Source: Megamerina dolium (lineage: Eukaryota > Arthropoda > Insecta > Diptera > Megamerinidae). From it: a stretch of DNA of 64,000 bases. A program made the translations under genes and the position numbers. The notes under the pieces are model-generated. The model saw only the letters and a list, made by a program, of their open reading frames with translations. It had not been told where the DNA came from and ran no database searches. How positions within the stretch are numbered: the stretch's first letter is position 1; every line of letters starts with the position of its first letter. Shown in pieces: positions 1 to 13,000 of the stretch. The stretch lies in assembly GCA_963854835.1 (NCBI GenBank), contig OY978526.1, positions 74,434,418-74,498,417 on the forward strand. Reading direction: 5' to 3'.

Positions 1-458
1 CTGTATTAAAATAAAAATTTCTGAATTAGGTGCAATTAAATGCGATTATTTCAATTTCAATCGATTACTCCATTGAGAGCCTTTTACTGTGTTGTAATGT
101 GTTAAGCAAACTCTCTTATATATTCGTATTAATAACTTGAATCCAAATAAGAGTATCTATCTATTTGGAATTCTTAATTTGCTTCTTTTAACATATCATC
201 ATTGAAATTTATTATAAATATGCATCGACAGCCATATGAATTTGATTTGTAGCACATCAATTGCTATGGTCGAAATTTTCCATATGCTCTTCAAACTTTG
301 AGCAATCTATACTAACATATAGTAGGGGAGGAAGGGTCTGGTTGAGTAAGGCACATTTCGCAGTGTTATTCATGCAAGATGTACACCAAGAAACAATTCT
401 TCGCCAATGAAATCCAAGAAAATGTTAAGAAGTTCCCAACTGTCTTCCATATATTGGA
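1..458. other. unassigned AT-rich sequence
   Basis: No coding region, inverted repeat or recognised repeat was found. Short open frames across the adjacent TA tract are low-complexity Tyr-Ile artefacts. Confidence 0.6.

Positions 459-537
<79 letters not shown>
459..537. repeat. (TA)n microsatellite
   Basis: A run of alternating TA with a single C interruption near 470. It is read as poly(Ile-Tyr) in the overlapping frames on both strands, which is not evidence of coding. Confidence 0.95.
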
Positions 538-539
<2 letters not shown>

Positions 540-1289
540 GAAGAAATGTAATAAAAATCACGTGTAATGAATATATTGAGTAAGTAAAATTTTTGCCATT
601 TGTCAGCACTTGATAGTGATAGTATTTATTAGAGTCCTATTTGGAATCCTGTATTATTGGAATCAGAGGTGACAATTCTTACAAAAAAGCTTTCGAGAAA
701 AAGCAGAAAAATAACTAAAAACCGATATTTTTTAATGATCAGAGAATATTGAAATAATGATATATTGAAAAAGTAATCTTGCATGTATGATATATATATA
801 TATCATATATTTAGTTTTTTAATGATGAAAGGCATTCCAGTCTCATACGGGAATTGAATTGCTTAAATATTTTATAATATTATCCCTTGATTTTTTTTAA
901 GCTTACAATTTTTTACCTTTAACTTTTAAATATTTATGACTTTTGACAACATTATTCCAAAAAAAAACCCGAAACTACTTGAAATATTTATAACTTTTTA
1001 CAATAATATTTTTTAAAAATTAATAACTATTGGAAATATTTATAACTTTATATATTATTTCCCATATTTTGACTATTCTTCCCCACAAAGCTCTATGCAA
1101 ATTGAAAACAATTCAAATAAAGCAACCAACTGACCACGTTGTCTCCTATAATTTGTATCATAATATTATATATGAAGTGAAAATAACATTTAGATTGTAG
1201 AATATTCCATATTATACATATATATCTATGCGTACTAGAAAAATATGTTAAAAAAAATATTGAAAGGAAAAATTCATTGATCAAGGGTT
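538..1289. other. unassigned AT-rich sequence
   Basis: Very AT-rich and without an open frame of interest. A short motif around TATTTATAACTTTT recurs between about 930 and 1050, giving a weak local repetition. Nothing else is visible. Confidence 0.5.
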
Positions 1290-2430
1290 TTGCCTTTATA
1301 TACCCTGCAAATATACGTACTACTCTTAAAGAGTATGTATATTTATTTTAATAAGATGTTTTCAACCACTTGAAGCAAGTTTCGCAGATATAAAGAAGTA
1401 GATATACATATTCTTGGAATAACCTTATAATAATTAATTTAATTATATACGCCAGTCCGTTTGTTTGTCCATCCCTTCGTCTGTTTGTCATATGATTGAT
1501 TCGTGAGATAACTTGAGCAAATATCGAAATATTTTGCCGAATTTTGGGATGAAATAGCTATGATCCAGCTTTTCAAAGGTTTTTAAATATGGGTACAATC
1601 GACCAACTGCCACGCCCACATCAAGCAATAATAGAGACTAACATCGTATTTTAAAATAATTTCAACCTTTTAGAACTTATTTAATATTCCATCTAGAACA
1701 ATAATATTTAGTTCGTAAATTGAATATATCGTGAGTAATAACCAGTTAAGAAATTATTGATTAACTCCCACTATTTAATATAGCTTCCATACAAAGTCAC
1801 TGAATTCTTTTCAACTTTAAACCACTGTAACTTACTTGTCTTCCAGCTTGGACATATATATTTAACACGTAGATTAACATGGTAAGGTGAATTAATTTTA
1901 CATAAAATGACTTGACCATGCCCACTAGTTAATGTAGCTCTCATACAAAATTACAGATAAAAAATGTTTTTAATTAATTTTTAATTATTAATAACTTTCT
2001 TATACCTTATAGAGGGCCTTATTCACTGTTTAAAGTAGCTTCCATATCAAGTATTATACCTCCTAAAAATAAGTATGAAAAAGTGAAGCATATTGTATTT
2101 TATCGATTGAAATTTTCTTTTTAAAAATAGAAATACCACGCCCACTATTTTACATATATAATATCAATATTTTTTATAATTAAATGTTTGTTATTCTAAA
2201 TTGTATATAGGATTATACGAGAAAAATTTTTTAATGAGCAACAGATAGCATGTTTAACCCACTTTTTAGATATACCTACATCTAAAGGTTCTAAATCGGT
2301 TCACTTAGACCGACTGTAAGGCCATTTTTCTTTAAACAAATTGTAAATACATAATATCGACATTGACTCTGATATACTAGTAAGTATTATAGATGCTACC
2401 CTGAGTGTCAGGAATATTTAACGAACGGAC
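1290..2430 (+). repeat. degenerate dispersed fly repeat, TATACCCTGCAA module
   Basis: It begins with a TATACCCTGCAA block near 1298, followed about 150 bp later by a 'cgccagtccgtttgtttgtcc' block. I associate this combination with long non-coding dispersed repeats in fly genomes, though I cannot name the family. Further right, a CCCACT...TAGCTYYCATACAAA block recurs with its CCCACT at about 1615, 1767, 1921, 2022 and 2141. The first spacings are 152 and 154 bp and the later ones shorter. No protein is encoded. This could be a decayed tandem segment inside a larger transposon. Confidence 0.45.
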
Positions 2431-3379
2431 ATATGAATATGAATATGTGTAGCCAATGGAAATTATTATGTAGGTTTGGTATTATATTTATATACATACA
2501 TATCCACTATGTAGATACATGTTTATGTATATATATCTATGCATATTAATGTACCTACACATATGATGAAGGGACATTTATATATAGTTTCTACTTGAGT
2601 ACAAATATATATATATGATATAAAAAAATGCTGACTATTGCATTGAATATATGTATGTAGAAACATGTTGAAACTATTCAGCATACAAAAGTACTATATA
2701 CTTATGTAGCATGTATACAAATGTTTGATAAAAAAAAAAAAAATGCCAACAAACTGTAAAACTGACCAACTAGTGACATTTTGACGCCAAATCATAGCAT
2801 ATTGTATGAAAAATGTTGTTATCATTTTGGATAATTAAAATTTATTTTTAGAAATGATACAACTGAATGTTGTTGATTTAATATTGTGTCGTTATATGTA
2901 TGTATTATCGGTTTTCTAAACAAATCCTTATGTATTAATCAATAATTTCTAATTATACAAATATGTTATGAATACATTTAAGTATAAGATAGAATGTACC
3001 ATTTTGTAAGGATCAAGTATTTATATTCACTTATTGCTTATTATTACATTAATTAAGTACTCGTGCAAATATCAAAATGATGGTATAAGTGTTTTATTGC
3101 TTCAATAAGCAAATAAATTTGTAGTATACTTACGCCTAATGAAGCTTATAAGCCTATGTGTATAGGCGAAATGCTTAAATACTTGGATATGGTACATACA
3201 AGCCCATAGGATTGGATAAATACTATACATATATATATGTATACAAACGCACAAGTACCTACTAGAGATGTTAATTGTTTGAAATTTTCAAAAAAAGTAG
3301 TTATCGAATACGAATAGGTTTTTATTTCACACTGAAGGTTATATAACCTGCACCATTACATTTAAATTTAACAATTAGA
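2431..3379. other. unassigned AT-rich sequence
   Basis: Many TACATA/TATGTA simple motifs and a 13-base A run near 2730. No gene, TIR pair or tRNA-like head was seen. Confidence 0.5.
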
Positions 3380-4010
3380 CCCATTTTCAATCCGGTGACT
3401 TTGCTAATTCGTAATTCTAATTGTATGTATTGAATTTCAGCTGGAAAACTTTATAGTTTCGTGCGAAATATGTGAAAATATGCATACGGCAGCTGAAGTT
3501 TGTATGGGAGGTAGGAGTGGTTTTCAGCCGATTACGCTGATTATTAAATATGTCTATTAGTGTGCAAATATAAGCGTATGTACTAAGTTTCAGCTGGCTA
3601 GCTTTATATTTTCGTGTCAAAATGCGAAGATATACATATGGAATCATACTTTTACATCAAAGGTACGCGTGATTTTCATTCGATTACAACCCATTTTCAA
3701 ACTGACTGCTTCCCTATCAAATATATTTATATTCACCAAGGTTCAGCTTGATAGCTTTAGATTTTCGTTCACAAGGTGTGAAAATATACACACAGAAACA
3801 TACTTTTGTATGGGAGGTAGGTGTGGTTTTTATCCAATTTCACCTATTTTCAAGCATGTTTGTTCCCTGGTAAAGCTAACCTTATGTACCGAGTTTTAGT
3901 CTGATAGCTTTATATTTACATGGACAAAGTATGCTCTAAAATATACTTTTGTATGGAGATTTTGCTCATTCACGCTGCTCAGTCATTCCTTGGTGAAAAG
4001 AATATTTTGT
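3380..4010 (+). repeat. ~153-bp tandem repeat family A, four monomers
   Basis: Diverged head-to-tail units. Each carries a block resembling ACTTTTGTATGGGAGGTAGG followed by a GTGGTTTT(T/C)ATCCGATTAC-like block, then CATTTTCAA, then AGCTTGATAGCTTTATATTTTCG. The GTATGGG landmarks fall at about 3500, 3653, 3806 and 3950, so the period is 144-154 bp. The same monomer occurs at 24180-25330 (reverse), 34930-35078, 36412-36810, 43540-43728 and 45454-45850. Short open frames here are shadows of the repeat. Confidence 0.75.
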
Positions 4011-5990
4011 ATTAATTTTCTGCTTGATGAAATTAGACGAGCTCTCTTGCAAATAGAGTGACACTCCTGGCTAAATTGATGCATATATTCTCAGGCTTTA
4101 ATGTTCATAGCAGATTTTATCTGTCGATTACATACAAAAAAAAAACCCGGTGAACCAATTTCGGTTTACCAAAATGACAACACTATTAACTTACGTATGT
4201 AAATTTACATATGTATACAAATGACAAATATTTTTCGACTGTTCAGCTTAAATAATGCTTGAGTTCGCAATATTTGTGTGAATCCACACACACACACACA
4301 CATTCAAATATAATAGTACATTTATATATATCCAATATACTTTATACGATATGTGCCTATATATAGGCTCGTACGTATATTGTATGTGATTGTTCGTGCG
4401 TATGTTATTTTGCTTGTCTGTCTGTATGTTACTACATTTGAGCGGGGGGTGACCATAATGTAATTACCATAATTTCATAATAATTATATGGATATTTTGT
4501 TAAAGCACGCATTCCATTATATAGTATACTTGTATACTATTATATACATACTATGTAGGTGTATGTAGTAAAATATTAACACACTTACTGGGTAGAATGT
4601 ACCAGTATACATTGCTTCATATGTGTGCCCAGCATAGATATACACGTACATATGTACATTGGTAATATGTAATTTGTTATGGGACAACAATAATTCGTGA
4701 ATAAATTTTTATCAATTTTTATTTCCTTCACATTTGATTATTTCTCATTTACTTACATATGATTGGACATATTTTCATATGTCCCGTCATGTTCATTTAC
4801 ATAATATACGTCATTATTATCATATGTATGTAGTTATGTATATGTTGTATTAACATATTTATGATACTTTTGCGCTGGGTTAATACGAGTATAAGTAGAT
4901 GCTTTCATATATTTCCTCTTCAAATTTAATGCAAACAACAAAATTGAAATAGAAATTTTGCCAAGATTTCTTGGTTCATCTAACGACAATTATTTACTGA
5001 TAAGCTCTTTGTTCCACTTTATGTTTTTGCTTTATCGAGCTATTTCTTCACGCTTGGAAAACATGCACAAATTTTGTGCTATCAAAACTGCACAGATATG
5101 CATCCGTGCCCTTGAATTATATGAATAGATTTTGTGGCGGTGGAAGGGGTAAAAATTCAATATTTATTTGGATAATTTTCATCAGAAAAACTGCACAAAG
5201 CACTTTTCGATTGGCAAAATGTTGGAGTTTTTTCACACTTTTTTCCTCCTCAATTTTTTTTTCATGTAGTGAATGGAGATACTTTTGCATGTACGCCAAA
5301 ATATCATAACTATCACATTGCTACTTTTTGAAGATTGGCGCACTTATTTAAACCAACTCTTTGGCTGTACATTTGCTTTTGAAATGTAATGATTGATCCA
5401 TATTCTATCAGTATTATCCATCGCACTAAGTAATCCAAGTGATGTATTGGATATGGCCCTTTACAGAGTTTGTTCAAAGTAAAAATTTCAAGCATTGACA
5501 AGTATTCCAGCAATTAGCTGTAATACTTAAAGCACTATATAGCACCTAGCACTTCACCTTCATAGTTATACCATATTTCGTACTCGCTGTAAACAAAAAA
5601 ACAAAAAAAAAAAACAAATAAAATGGTTCGAACATTTTGGCGTAAAATATTTCCCATCGAAAACTCCAAGAATCACACCATGCGTGGTAGAAATTGGCGA
5701 AGTTTCAGGATTATATTGTATGAGGAAATGCATTTTTAGAGTTCTATACATCTTGATCTTTGTACAATAGTACATATTGGAGTGAGCTATCTTTCACATC
5801 TCGTAGCTGATTGCAATATTAGAGCTGATGATACGAAGCTTTTTCTTTCCTACCCGTATGCCTTCCCCTCTAGTCCGCAAAATGCTGTACTAATCGAGCC
5901 AATGATATGAAGGCCATCAACACACATTTGGGTTTCAAAAGATCGAAGATCTACTAGTACTTATTTGTAACTGGTAACTGGTTTTTGAAG
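4011..5990. other. unassigned intergenic sequence
   Basis: Contains a short (CA)n near 4285-4302 and many TACATA motifs. Around 5830 a short frame reads ADDTKLF, reminiscent of the reverse transcriptase active-site box of LINEs. Nothing collinear surrounds it, so it is not annotated as a LINE. Confidence 0.45.
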
Positions 5991-6348
5991 TATTAGAAGG
6001 AGCATAGTTATTTTAGCTAGATACGAATGGCAGAATTCTTGCGACATCACTTTTTCTGAGCTTTGTCATAGAGCTATTTTAGATGCTTTTTCCTGGCAAA
6101 TTCTTACTGCCGGAAGAATTGCTAATTGCTTGCCGACAGATCGATACCGTTCGAAAGAAAATTCTCTTTCGAAATTAAATGCTTTACGCTTCAGCCAGGG
6201 CTTGTACTCACAACCTACAGATCGGAAGACCAACACAATAACGGCAACTACATACTGTCCAATACAGTCCTTAATTTAACAAGAGTAAGAGAAGCAGGGC
6301 GAAAGAGCTCTTCGGGACTTATAAGTGTTATGTACTTATTTTTTATCT
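5991..6348 (+). mobile_element. tRNA-derived SINE with a twin-primed 5' inversion
   Basis: The left part (5991 to about 6252) is the SINE in reverse orientation, from its middle (TATTAGAAGG) back to the tRNA-like head. The right part (about 6253-6348) is the SINE 3' end in forward orientation, starting at TACTGTCC, the very next bases of the consensus, and ending in a degraded 'gacttataagtgttatg' tail. The whole is flanked by an exact 10-bp duplication, GTTTTTGAAG, at 5981-5990 and 6349-6358. This is the arrangement expected when a second primer starts internally on the same RNA (twin priming). Confidence 0.8.
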
Positions 6349-6660
6349 GTTTTTGAAGCAGAGATATTTACCATTTTCAGAGCTGGGAGATAGACGCATA
6401 GATAGACGAATAGAAAATATATTCTTGCGAAAGCCAAGCTAACGTCAAAGTTTGTTCTACGAAGCTGATCTACCTTCAAAATTGAGAAGCGTGGAATGAA
6501 ATCTTTTATTGTCAGTTTTCGGGAACAGTGACGTCAAGGGTTGATGAAAAATTGATCGACTCGAAAGAATTGGTTCAAAGACTACATTCAAAGGGTACAT
6601 TAAATATTAACCAGCGATTGGTTGTTGTGTAACCGAACGGAATACAGAACCATATACATA

Positions 6661-6742
6661 CCTATTGAACCTCAGGGACGTTAGTCCTTACGAGCTACTA
6701 TCTATTGCTGTATAAGCAACGTTCTACCCACTACACTAATTT
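6661..6742 (-). other. tRNA-like sequence, possible head of a second SINE or tRNA pseudogene
   Basis: Read on the minus strand, TAGTGTAGTGGGTAGAA resembles a tRNA D arm and A box. GTTGC-TTATACA-GCAAT can form an anticodon-like stem with a 7-base loop. GAGGTTCAATAGG resembles a B box. The spacing between the anticodon-like stem and the B box is too long for a standard tRNA, so a functional tRNA is unlikely. Confidence 0.35.
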
Positions 6743-7418
6743 GTAATATACTATAATACTATTGCTTTAAAAGTGAATCACTTGAAATTTATATAAATGC
6801 TGAATATATGTGAGAGAAATATAATCATGGTTTAGATAAAAATAAATGACACGAAAATAAAGCGTCTATACTATTGAATCGCTTCCCTAATTCTACAAAT
6901 TGAAGTTTTATTGAAATCAATGTAAAATTTTCCAGTCCAGCTAAGAACATTTTTCGATTAGCGAAGGTTTTCACTCAAACCACTATAAGGCTTGCTGTTT
7001 GTTTTTTGTGAACACTATATGTAAACAACAATTACTTCAAACTTCCATGCGCAAGCGTTATGGAAACTAGCATTTGCATTTTAGCCGTATGGAAGAACAA
7101 ATTGTTACTTGGAAGGAAATGGACTTATTGGCTTTGAACAACAAATCACCAAATTGTTATTACTTGACAATCAAGATGAAAGGTAGTAGCTAGATATCTG
7201 TTATAGTTACCATAGAGAGGGAGGGAGAGAGAGAGAGGGAGTGCGAGAATATGAGAGCTATAATTTGGTCTTTGAGGAACATATGAGCCGTTCACTTTAA
7301 GTTCAAATTTCAATTCGTATCAAAGCACTTGATTGAGTCATAACTTTGAATTTACACTTAAATTTATGGTATTTCTAAAAATATAGTTAATCAAACTGTG
7401 CAGCCAACAACACATATA
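6743..7418. other. unassigned sequence with a short (GA)n tract
   Basis: A GAGAGGGAGGGAGAGAGAGAGAGG tract lies at about 7195-7220 in otherwise unremarkable AT-rich sequence. No gene was seen. Confidence 0.5.
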
Positions 7419-7799
7419 CAGGCTATTTAAATGAGAGGGGTAATTTCAAATAAAAATTAAAAACGCAATATTTTTGCGAAAAGGGCTGATAAAAGAACCT
7501 GCATCAAACTATCACTCGTTATGGTTGGAGAGGTTGTTCGAACATTTCTCTTGAGTTTTCGAAGCTCCAGATGCGAGAGTTTTGCTTATTCACATACCCA
7601 GACAGATGAAAGTGAGCCTCATCACTTCGAATATTTTTGTTTATGAAATCATAATCTTCTTTTTGACTTCTTCAAAGTGTTGTGGGAGCGTATGTCGATC
7701 CATATCTGAAAATCTCTAGTTCAACGAATGACAGTTGTATATTGACACCTGAAAAAATAATTTTAAATATAAAATGTCATCACTTTTTGAAATTCCCTG
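7419..7799 (-). mobile_element. internally deleted Tc1/mariner-type element, rosa-like
   Basis: The ends start TACAGGCTATTT (left) and, on the opposite strand, TACAGGGAATTT (right). Both are bounded by TA, the usual target of this superfamily. At 381 bp it is far below the 1.3 kb of complete relatives here. The minus strand carries one transposase block, SDEAHFHLSGYVNKQNSRIW, including the first acidic residue region (SDEAHF) seen in rosa-type transposases. It stops at a TAA after 'EQPLQP'. It is a decayed deletion derivative and could be mobilised only in trans. Confidence 0.6.
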
Positions 7800-9382
7800 T
7801 ATAAAGCAATGCTGATTATGTAAGGTGCAATCATGCAAGTTCAACAGAACATAAAACGCCACTTAGTGGATACGCTACGTTTAAGCTGCTGGTAGTAGAT
7901 ATTATTTTTATTTATGATATTTATTTAAACATTTATTTTTGGGATAAAGAGTTATTACATTTATGTACGAGGGAAAAAGTCAGCATTAATAAATTAGTCT
8001 AAGTTGAAATACAATATTTTGCAAAAAAAAGCATATCTATTCATATACCATTTTATATATACACATTCTTATATGTTTATATAATGAAAATTTTTTCACA
8101 CTTTCATACAAATACATGTACATGTACATATATATGAATATGCGCATAATATTTATGGATGTGAACATTTTTTCTTCTCCAATTGAATTTCAGTATTATT
8201 TATGCTTACCTGTTCAAAAATGCATAGGTATAATGAAAAAAAGAGACATGTTGCATATATTAAGTCAATTAAAAAGTCTATTTATTGTTAACTAAATAAT
8301 TTATCTTTCAATACCAATCGCAATTAGTACATTTAAAAATATATAATATATTTATTTGTAATAAATATGGTTTTTAAAATAAATGACTGCTACGTTCGAT
8401 ATTTCGAAAATATAATACATAAATAAAACTATTATTTTATTACTTCATGAGCACATCGTACATACATACACATATGATATATAAATATATGGTGTAACTT
8501 TTGGTAATTACATCAATAATAAACAAAGTATGTACATACACCTATCCATTCATACACACATATTTGTACAAATGCCGGTAGCACTGTATATCTTCGTAAT
8601 TTAATATTTTCCAAATCTATGTAGATACATGCGTATAAAATCATTGTATGCGTACACAAACCCATACACACACACAAACACATACATATGTATGTATTAC
8701 ATATAAATATATATATATTATGTAATACCTACATATGTATAGTAGTCGTAAATCAATTCCTGTAAATATTTATCGTTTCTTTGTTGGCTGCGCTTGCTTT
8801 GTGCATACATAATAAACGTATAAGCGCGCGCCAATGAAATAAATAATGTAGCTAACAACCATTAGAGTTTCAAAGTTCCCAAATATACGTTACTTCCGTA
8901 TTAACGCTTGTTCGAAGCATTTGTGAATCGAATGAACGAAAGAATGAATAAATGTATGGAGGAATGAATGAATGAATGAATGAATGAATGGTTGAACGAA
9001 TGCTTTATGGCTGTTCTGTAAAATGATATCGCACTATGTTCTTCTGTTATACAAAAATGTAAATATTGTAGGATGTAAGACAATAGAGTATTATATCAAG
9101 TCAAATGGAATATCCTAACCAAGTAGAATTCTAATTTCTCTAATACAATTGTAAATCCCTAATTAATTTTTTTAAATTCTTATTTGTCTACTTGTTATGT
9201 CATGCATCTTAAACTTGTATCTTGAAAATAATATATTTTTTTAATATACAAAAAAAGCAAAGCAAACTCAGAATTTGACCAAACTGAAAATGTATAGTCT
9301 CCTGGAACAACAATATCACTTTGATCAAAAAGTTCCCGGAATAACCACCGTGTGGGGCTCCCATCGTTCTAATTTGAGTTCT
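7800..9382. other. unassigned intergenic sequence with microsatellites
   Basis: AT-rich with TACATA/CATATG motifs, a short CACACA stretch near 8670-8685 and the (GAAT)n tract listed separately. No coding evidence. Confidence 0.5.
8962..8990. repeat. (GAAT)n microsatellite
   Basis: Seven tandem GAAT units, flanked on both sides by degenerate GAAC/GAAT words from about 8930 to 9005. Confidence 0.9.
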
Positions 9383-9700
9383 GTTTTTTTTTTTTTATTT
9401 TGTTAAGTTGGTACATCTGTTGTTGATATTGCTTCTAAATCTTAGCGTCATAGCTTGACATTTGCAAAAGTTACGTTGTCCTTCTTGTTTTCTTAACACT
9501 TTTTGCCATACTTCCTTACCTATACCACAATAAGGTACTGGCCCTATAATTGCCGTGAATGCTCCTATTCTAGCGAGTTAGTCAGATACTGCATTACGTT
9601 CAACTTCTATGCGTCCAGCAATCCAGAAGATACTGGCTTTGTTATTCCTATCTAACTGATTTAGTTTCTGTGGACGGTCCCATACATGTTTGGAGTCCAT
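9383..9700 (-). pseudogene. decayed LINE 3' end, RNase H-like domain
   Basis: On the minus strand a degraded reading frame gives IFWIAGRIEVERNAVSD, a stop, then LARIG. This fits the W(V/I)PGH...EGNExAD.LAR.G core of the RNase H domain at the C terminus of I/R1/Jockey-type LINEs. A run of about 14 T at 9384-9397 lies just downstream in gene sense, consistent with a poly(A) tail. The reverse transcriptase part is not recognisable. It is unrelated to the RTE-like LINE elsewhere in the window. Confidence 0.5.
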
Positions 9701-9749
9701 CTCATATGAAGTGCTCTCGAAGAGCTGCTTGTATACACAGTAACTATAT

Positions 9750-10060
9750 ATATACATGATTTACATCTCACTATCCTAGAGACGATTTCTTAGATACTAA
9801 GGGTCGTTATTTGTCAATTTTCAGCTGTTTGTTAAACTAATTTAGGTGGGAGTTACATTTCACCTTCCTAGAGGCGATTTCTGGATCTCTACGCAGTTAT
9901 TGCCGAATTTCTGCTGCTTTTAAGTAAATTTCGCGTACAAAATTAATAGTAACACCTCTAAGGATGGCTACTTTGAGCGGTGAGAGTGAATTTGACAAAA
10001 ACGTAAATTTTGTAGGGGGCCCCTCGAAAGGGTGGAGATAGGCGCTAAAGTAATTTGAGG
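9750..10060 (+). repeat. diverged repeat family C, two to three units
   Basis: TTACATCTCACTATCCTAGA and TTACATTTCACCTTCCTAGA (starting near 9761 and 9853), each followed by GRCGATTTCT, are two units about 92 bp apart. A GGGTGGAGATAGGCGCTAAAG block follows near 10030. The same blocks recur at about 55500-55720, and in reverse at 47190-47360 and 61430-61690. No coding is seen. Confidence 0.5.
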
Positions 10061-13000
10061 AAAATATTGTATTAACGAGGGGCTTGATTTACATTTAATG
10101 GCGAGATATTAGATTTGACTTTTTTTGTTAAATAACAAGGGAAGTGATGAGAAACTACTGTTTTCCAATTTTAGGGCTTGAGAGCGAATTCCAAAATTTA
10201 CATACATAATCTAAGGAATTTGAAAAATTTTCAAGTGCCAAGAGAAAAGAATAGATTTTATATATGACAATTGGGTGCTTTAAATTTAAATTGTATACTA
10301 AATTTGATTGATCTCCATCTGTTGTTTTATTATTTGATTAAATAAATTATTAAGTGGACGTAGAAGGCTGCTGGTGAACGATTAATTCATATGGGAGGTG
10401 ATCGTCACATTTCTCGCGTGAATGCAAGTTTTAATTAAAAAAAACTACATGTAATAAATTTTCTAGAAATTGCATATTTTTTTACAATTTTTGATCACAG
10501 TTTATATGCAATGTTGACACTATGCGACTTATTTCATAGTTATCCATGCAAACGTCAAGCGAAAATTGACGTAAAAAGATGAATACAACGTAAAAAAAAA
10601 CACACAAACACACACAAACAATAACGAATATACATATGTACAGTAAAACAATAACGGAGAAGAAAATCCGCAATGTTAACTCATAAATATTTTATTACTA
10701 AACCACTACCAGCTCATACCACTTTGTAATTTCTTGTATATGTGCGAGTACAATACACACGTATATATCAGAAGATGAGTTTTAGCATACATCTGGTCGT
10801 CGATTGGTCCGTGTTTATCCATCGAACAAGTGCACATATGGGAATAAATTATTGACTTTTGGTCAAAAAGTTCATTTAGTCGTCTTGTCGATATTGTCAG
10901 CATCATTGCCGTTGCCATAGCCATCTCGTTTATTTATGTACAATATTAACTTGTTGTTTTTTTTCTCTTCTTTTCTTTTCTTTTTTTTTGGCAAGCACTT
11001 AAATTTTTAAGTATCTACATAGCTTTAAGAGTTCAATGGAAATAAATTCAGATTAAGAAAATCCGTTGAAGCAAAAAAAAAAAAAGAAAAAAATGTACGT
11101 ACTTATTACCTGAAATAACAAACAACACCCACTTAAGATTATGTACGCGTCCATTAAGGAATATATTTTTGTGTACTTTGAACATTTCGGAAGTGCAGAA
11201 GATTAGTTAAAATTATGAAAAAATCATTTGGTTGCTGTATGACCTGTATACATTTATATGTATAATGGCCAGCTATTGGCTTATTAAGATTGTATTTTTC
11301 TCTTAAGGTTTACGGAATTGAATTCTAACGAATAGTATTATATTTATTTTATTTTTAATTCAGCTCCTGGGCTTTGGACAATTTATGCGAGAAAAATTAT
11401 TTGAAATAAATATATATATATATATTTAATACATATTTTCGTAATTAAAAGATGACCATTAGTGGTCATGGTTGGTACAATTCAAAATGATATATTATTC
11501 TTAGAGTGATGAGAAAGATAATTCCTTATAATGCTTTAAAAAAAACGTTTACGTATTTCTCGTAAATGAATTATGTTTTGAATAAAATTTAATATGGAAA
11601 AATTAAACTTCTCATTGCTCCCATGAGATATTCAATCAGCTTAGATACAATTCAATCAGAAAAATAAAGAAACACAATATAATATAATTTAGCAGCTTGT
11701 ACAAATTCTCCACTAAAAAAAAAAATTGTTGATTTAAAACTTTTGTGGCTTTTTAAAGTAAAATTTTTTCTCTTTATCTTCCACCATACCATTACAAATG
11801 CAAATGCTTTGCAACTTATTACTGTAATAAGGCTCACATAAAGCCCAAATTTGTCCATTCCACCATATAATGATAATGAAGTTATTAAGTAAACAAAACA
11901 CCTTTTTGTTGTTGTGGTTGTTGTTGTTGTTTTTCAATTTGTTTTCATATCAGCGTACATGTAAATGACCACGATATTTGCATGTACAAAAGCTAAATGT
12001 TGACAAATATTGAAGAAAACAAAAACAATAAAAACAACAAGCTACAGGTCAAAAATAAAATAAAATATAAAGTTAAACAAAACAAGGTGAAAATGTTGTT
12101 TCATTATTTTTGAGGCGAGAGAGCACAAACAAAAAAAAAAAACAAACAAAAATATTTCCTGAATTTCGCCAAATTAAACCAAATAACACGCAATAGGTAG
12201 ATTGTTGGTTGAGTTATTTGTGAGGAGATTTTTTTAAATGTTACGTGTTTTCGAAAAAAATATGATTGTACATTAAGGTAATAAAGGGCTTACAAAATGA
12301 AACATTTACAAAGTTTATATATTTAAATTTTGGAATATACGAGCACGTATGTAATATTTTTTATGCGAACATTCGCAAATGTAGGTCATAAAGCAATAGA
12401 GTTTGGGTACACATATGAACATTGTGGAATTGTGAAAGTAAGGTACATTGGAGAAAAACTTTGTTGTGGTAATTTTCAGCTTGAGCGAATAAGTTTTGGG
12501 AAATTTATGTTTTTATTTTGTGGAATCGCCAGCTTTATGATATTTTCTTTAGAAGATTTCATTATATTTGTTCCATCAATTCAACATTTTGAAAGCTATT
12601 GCGGCTTTTTTAAGGGTTTTAATTGATTAATTGTTTTTCCCTGGGACGTTGAATTCAAATCTTGGAAAATTTGACAAGTTTTTGAAAACAATGTAAAATT
12701 GCAGTTTTTGCAATTTCAGCATCGGCACATAAAATTCGACCTTCTTTGATAGTAGTCATAATTGAAGAATCGATTCGGGAATTCTATTTTTATTATATGT
12801 TTTCAAAATCCCGTCAATTAGCTTAGTGGTCTTTCCCGTATTAAAGGCAGCAACCGAAGTAGGCAGAGCTGATGTCAGAAATTCGTGAACCTCAGAAGCA
12901 TCAGGTTTTTATATGTAGTTCTTGCGGATTCTTGGTTATATTGCTCAAAATAATTCAGAAACTGTGATTTGGTTCTCAGAACCATTGTGTTCTTAGATGC

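Noticed and set aside
370..609. Open frames on both strands across the TA tract
   Set aside because: They are poly(Ile-Tyr) readings of (TA)n. The same applies to 14851-15106.
5820..5960. ADDTKLF phrase suggesting a LINE reverse transcriptase
   Set aside because: Seven residues only, with no collinear upstream FADx or downstream motifs. Chance cannot be excluded.
12330..12626. 98-codon open frame
   Set aside because: Phe/Ile/Cys-rich with no domain, no coding-like composition and no conserved context. Typical of AT-rich random sequence.
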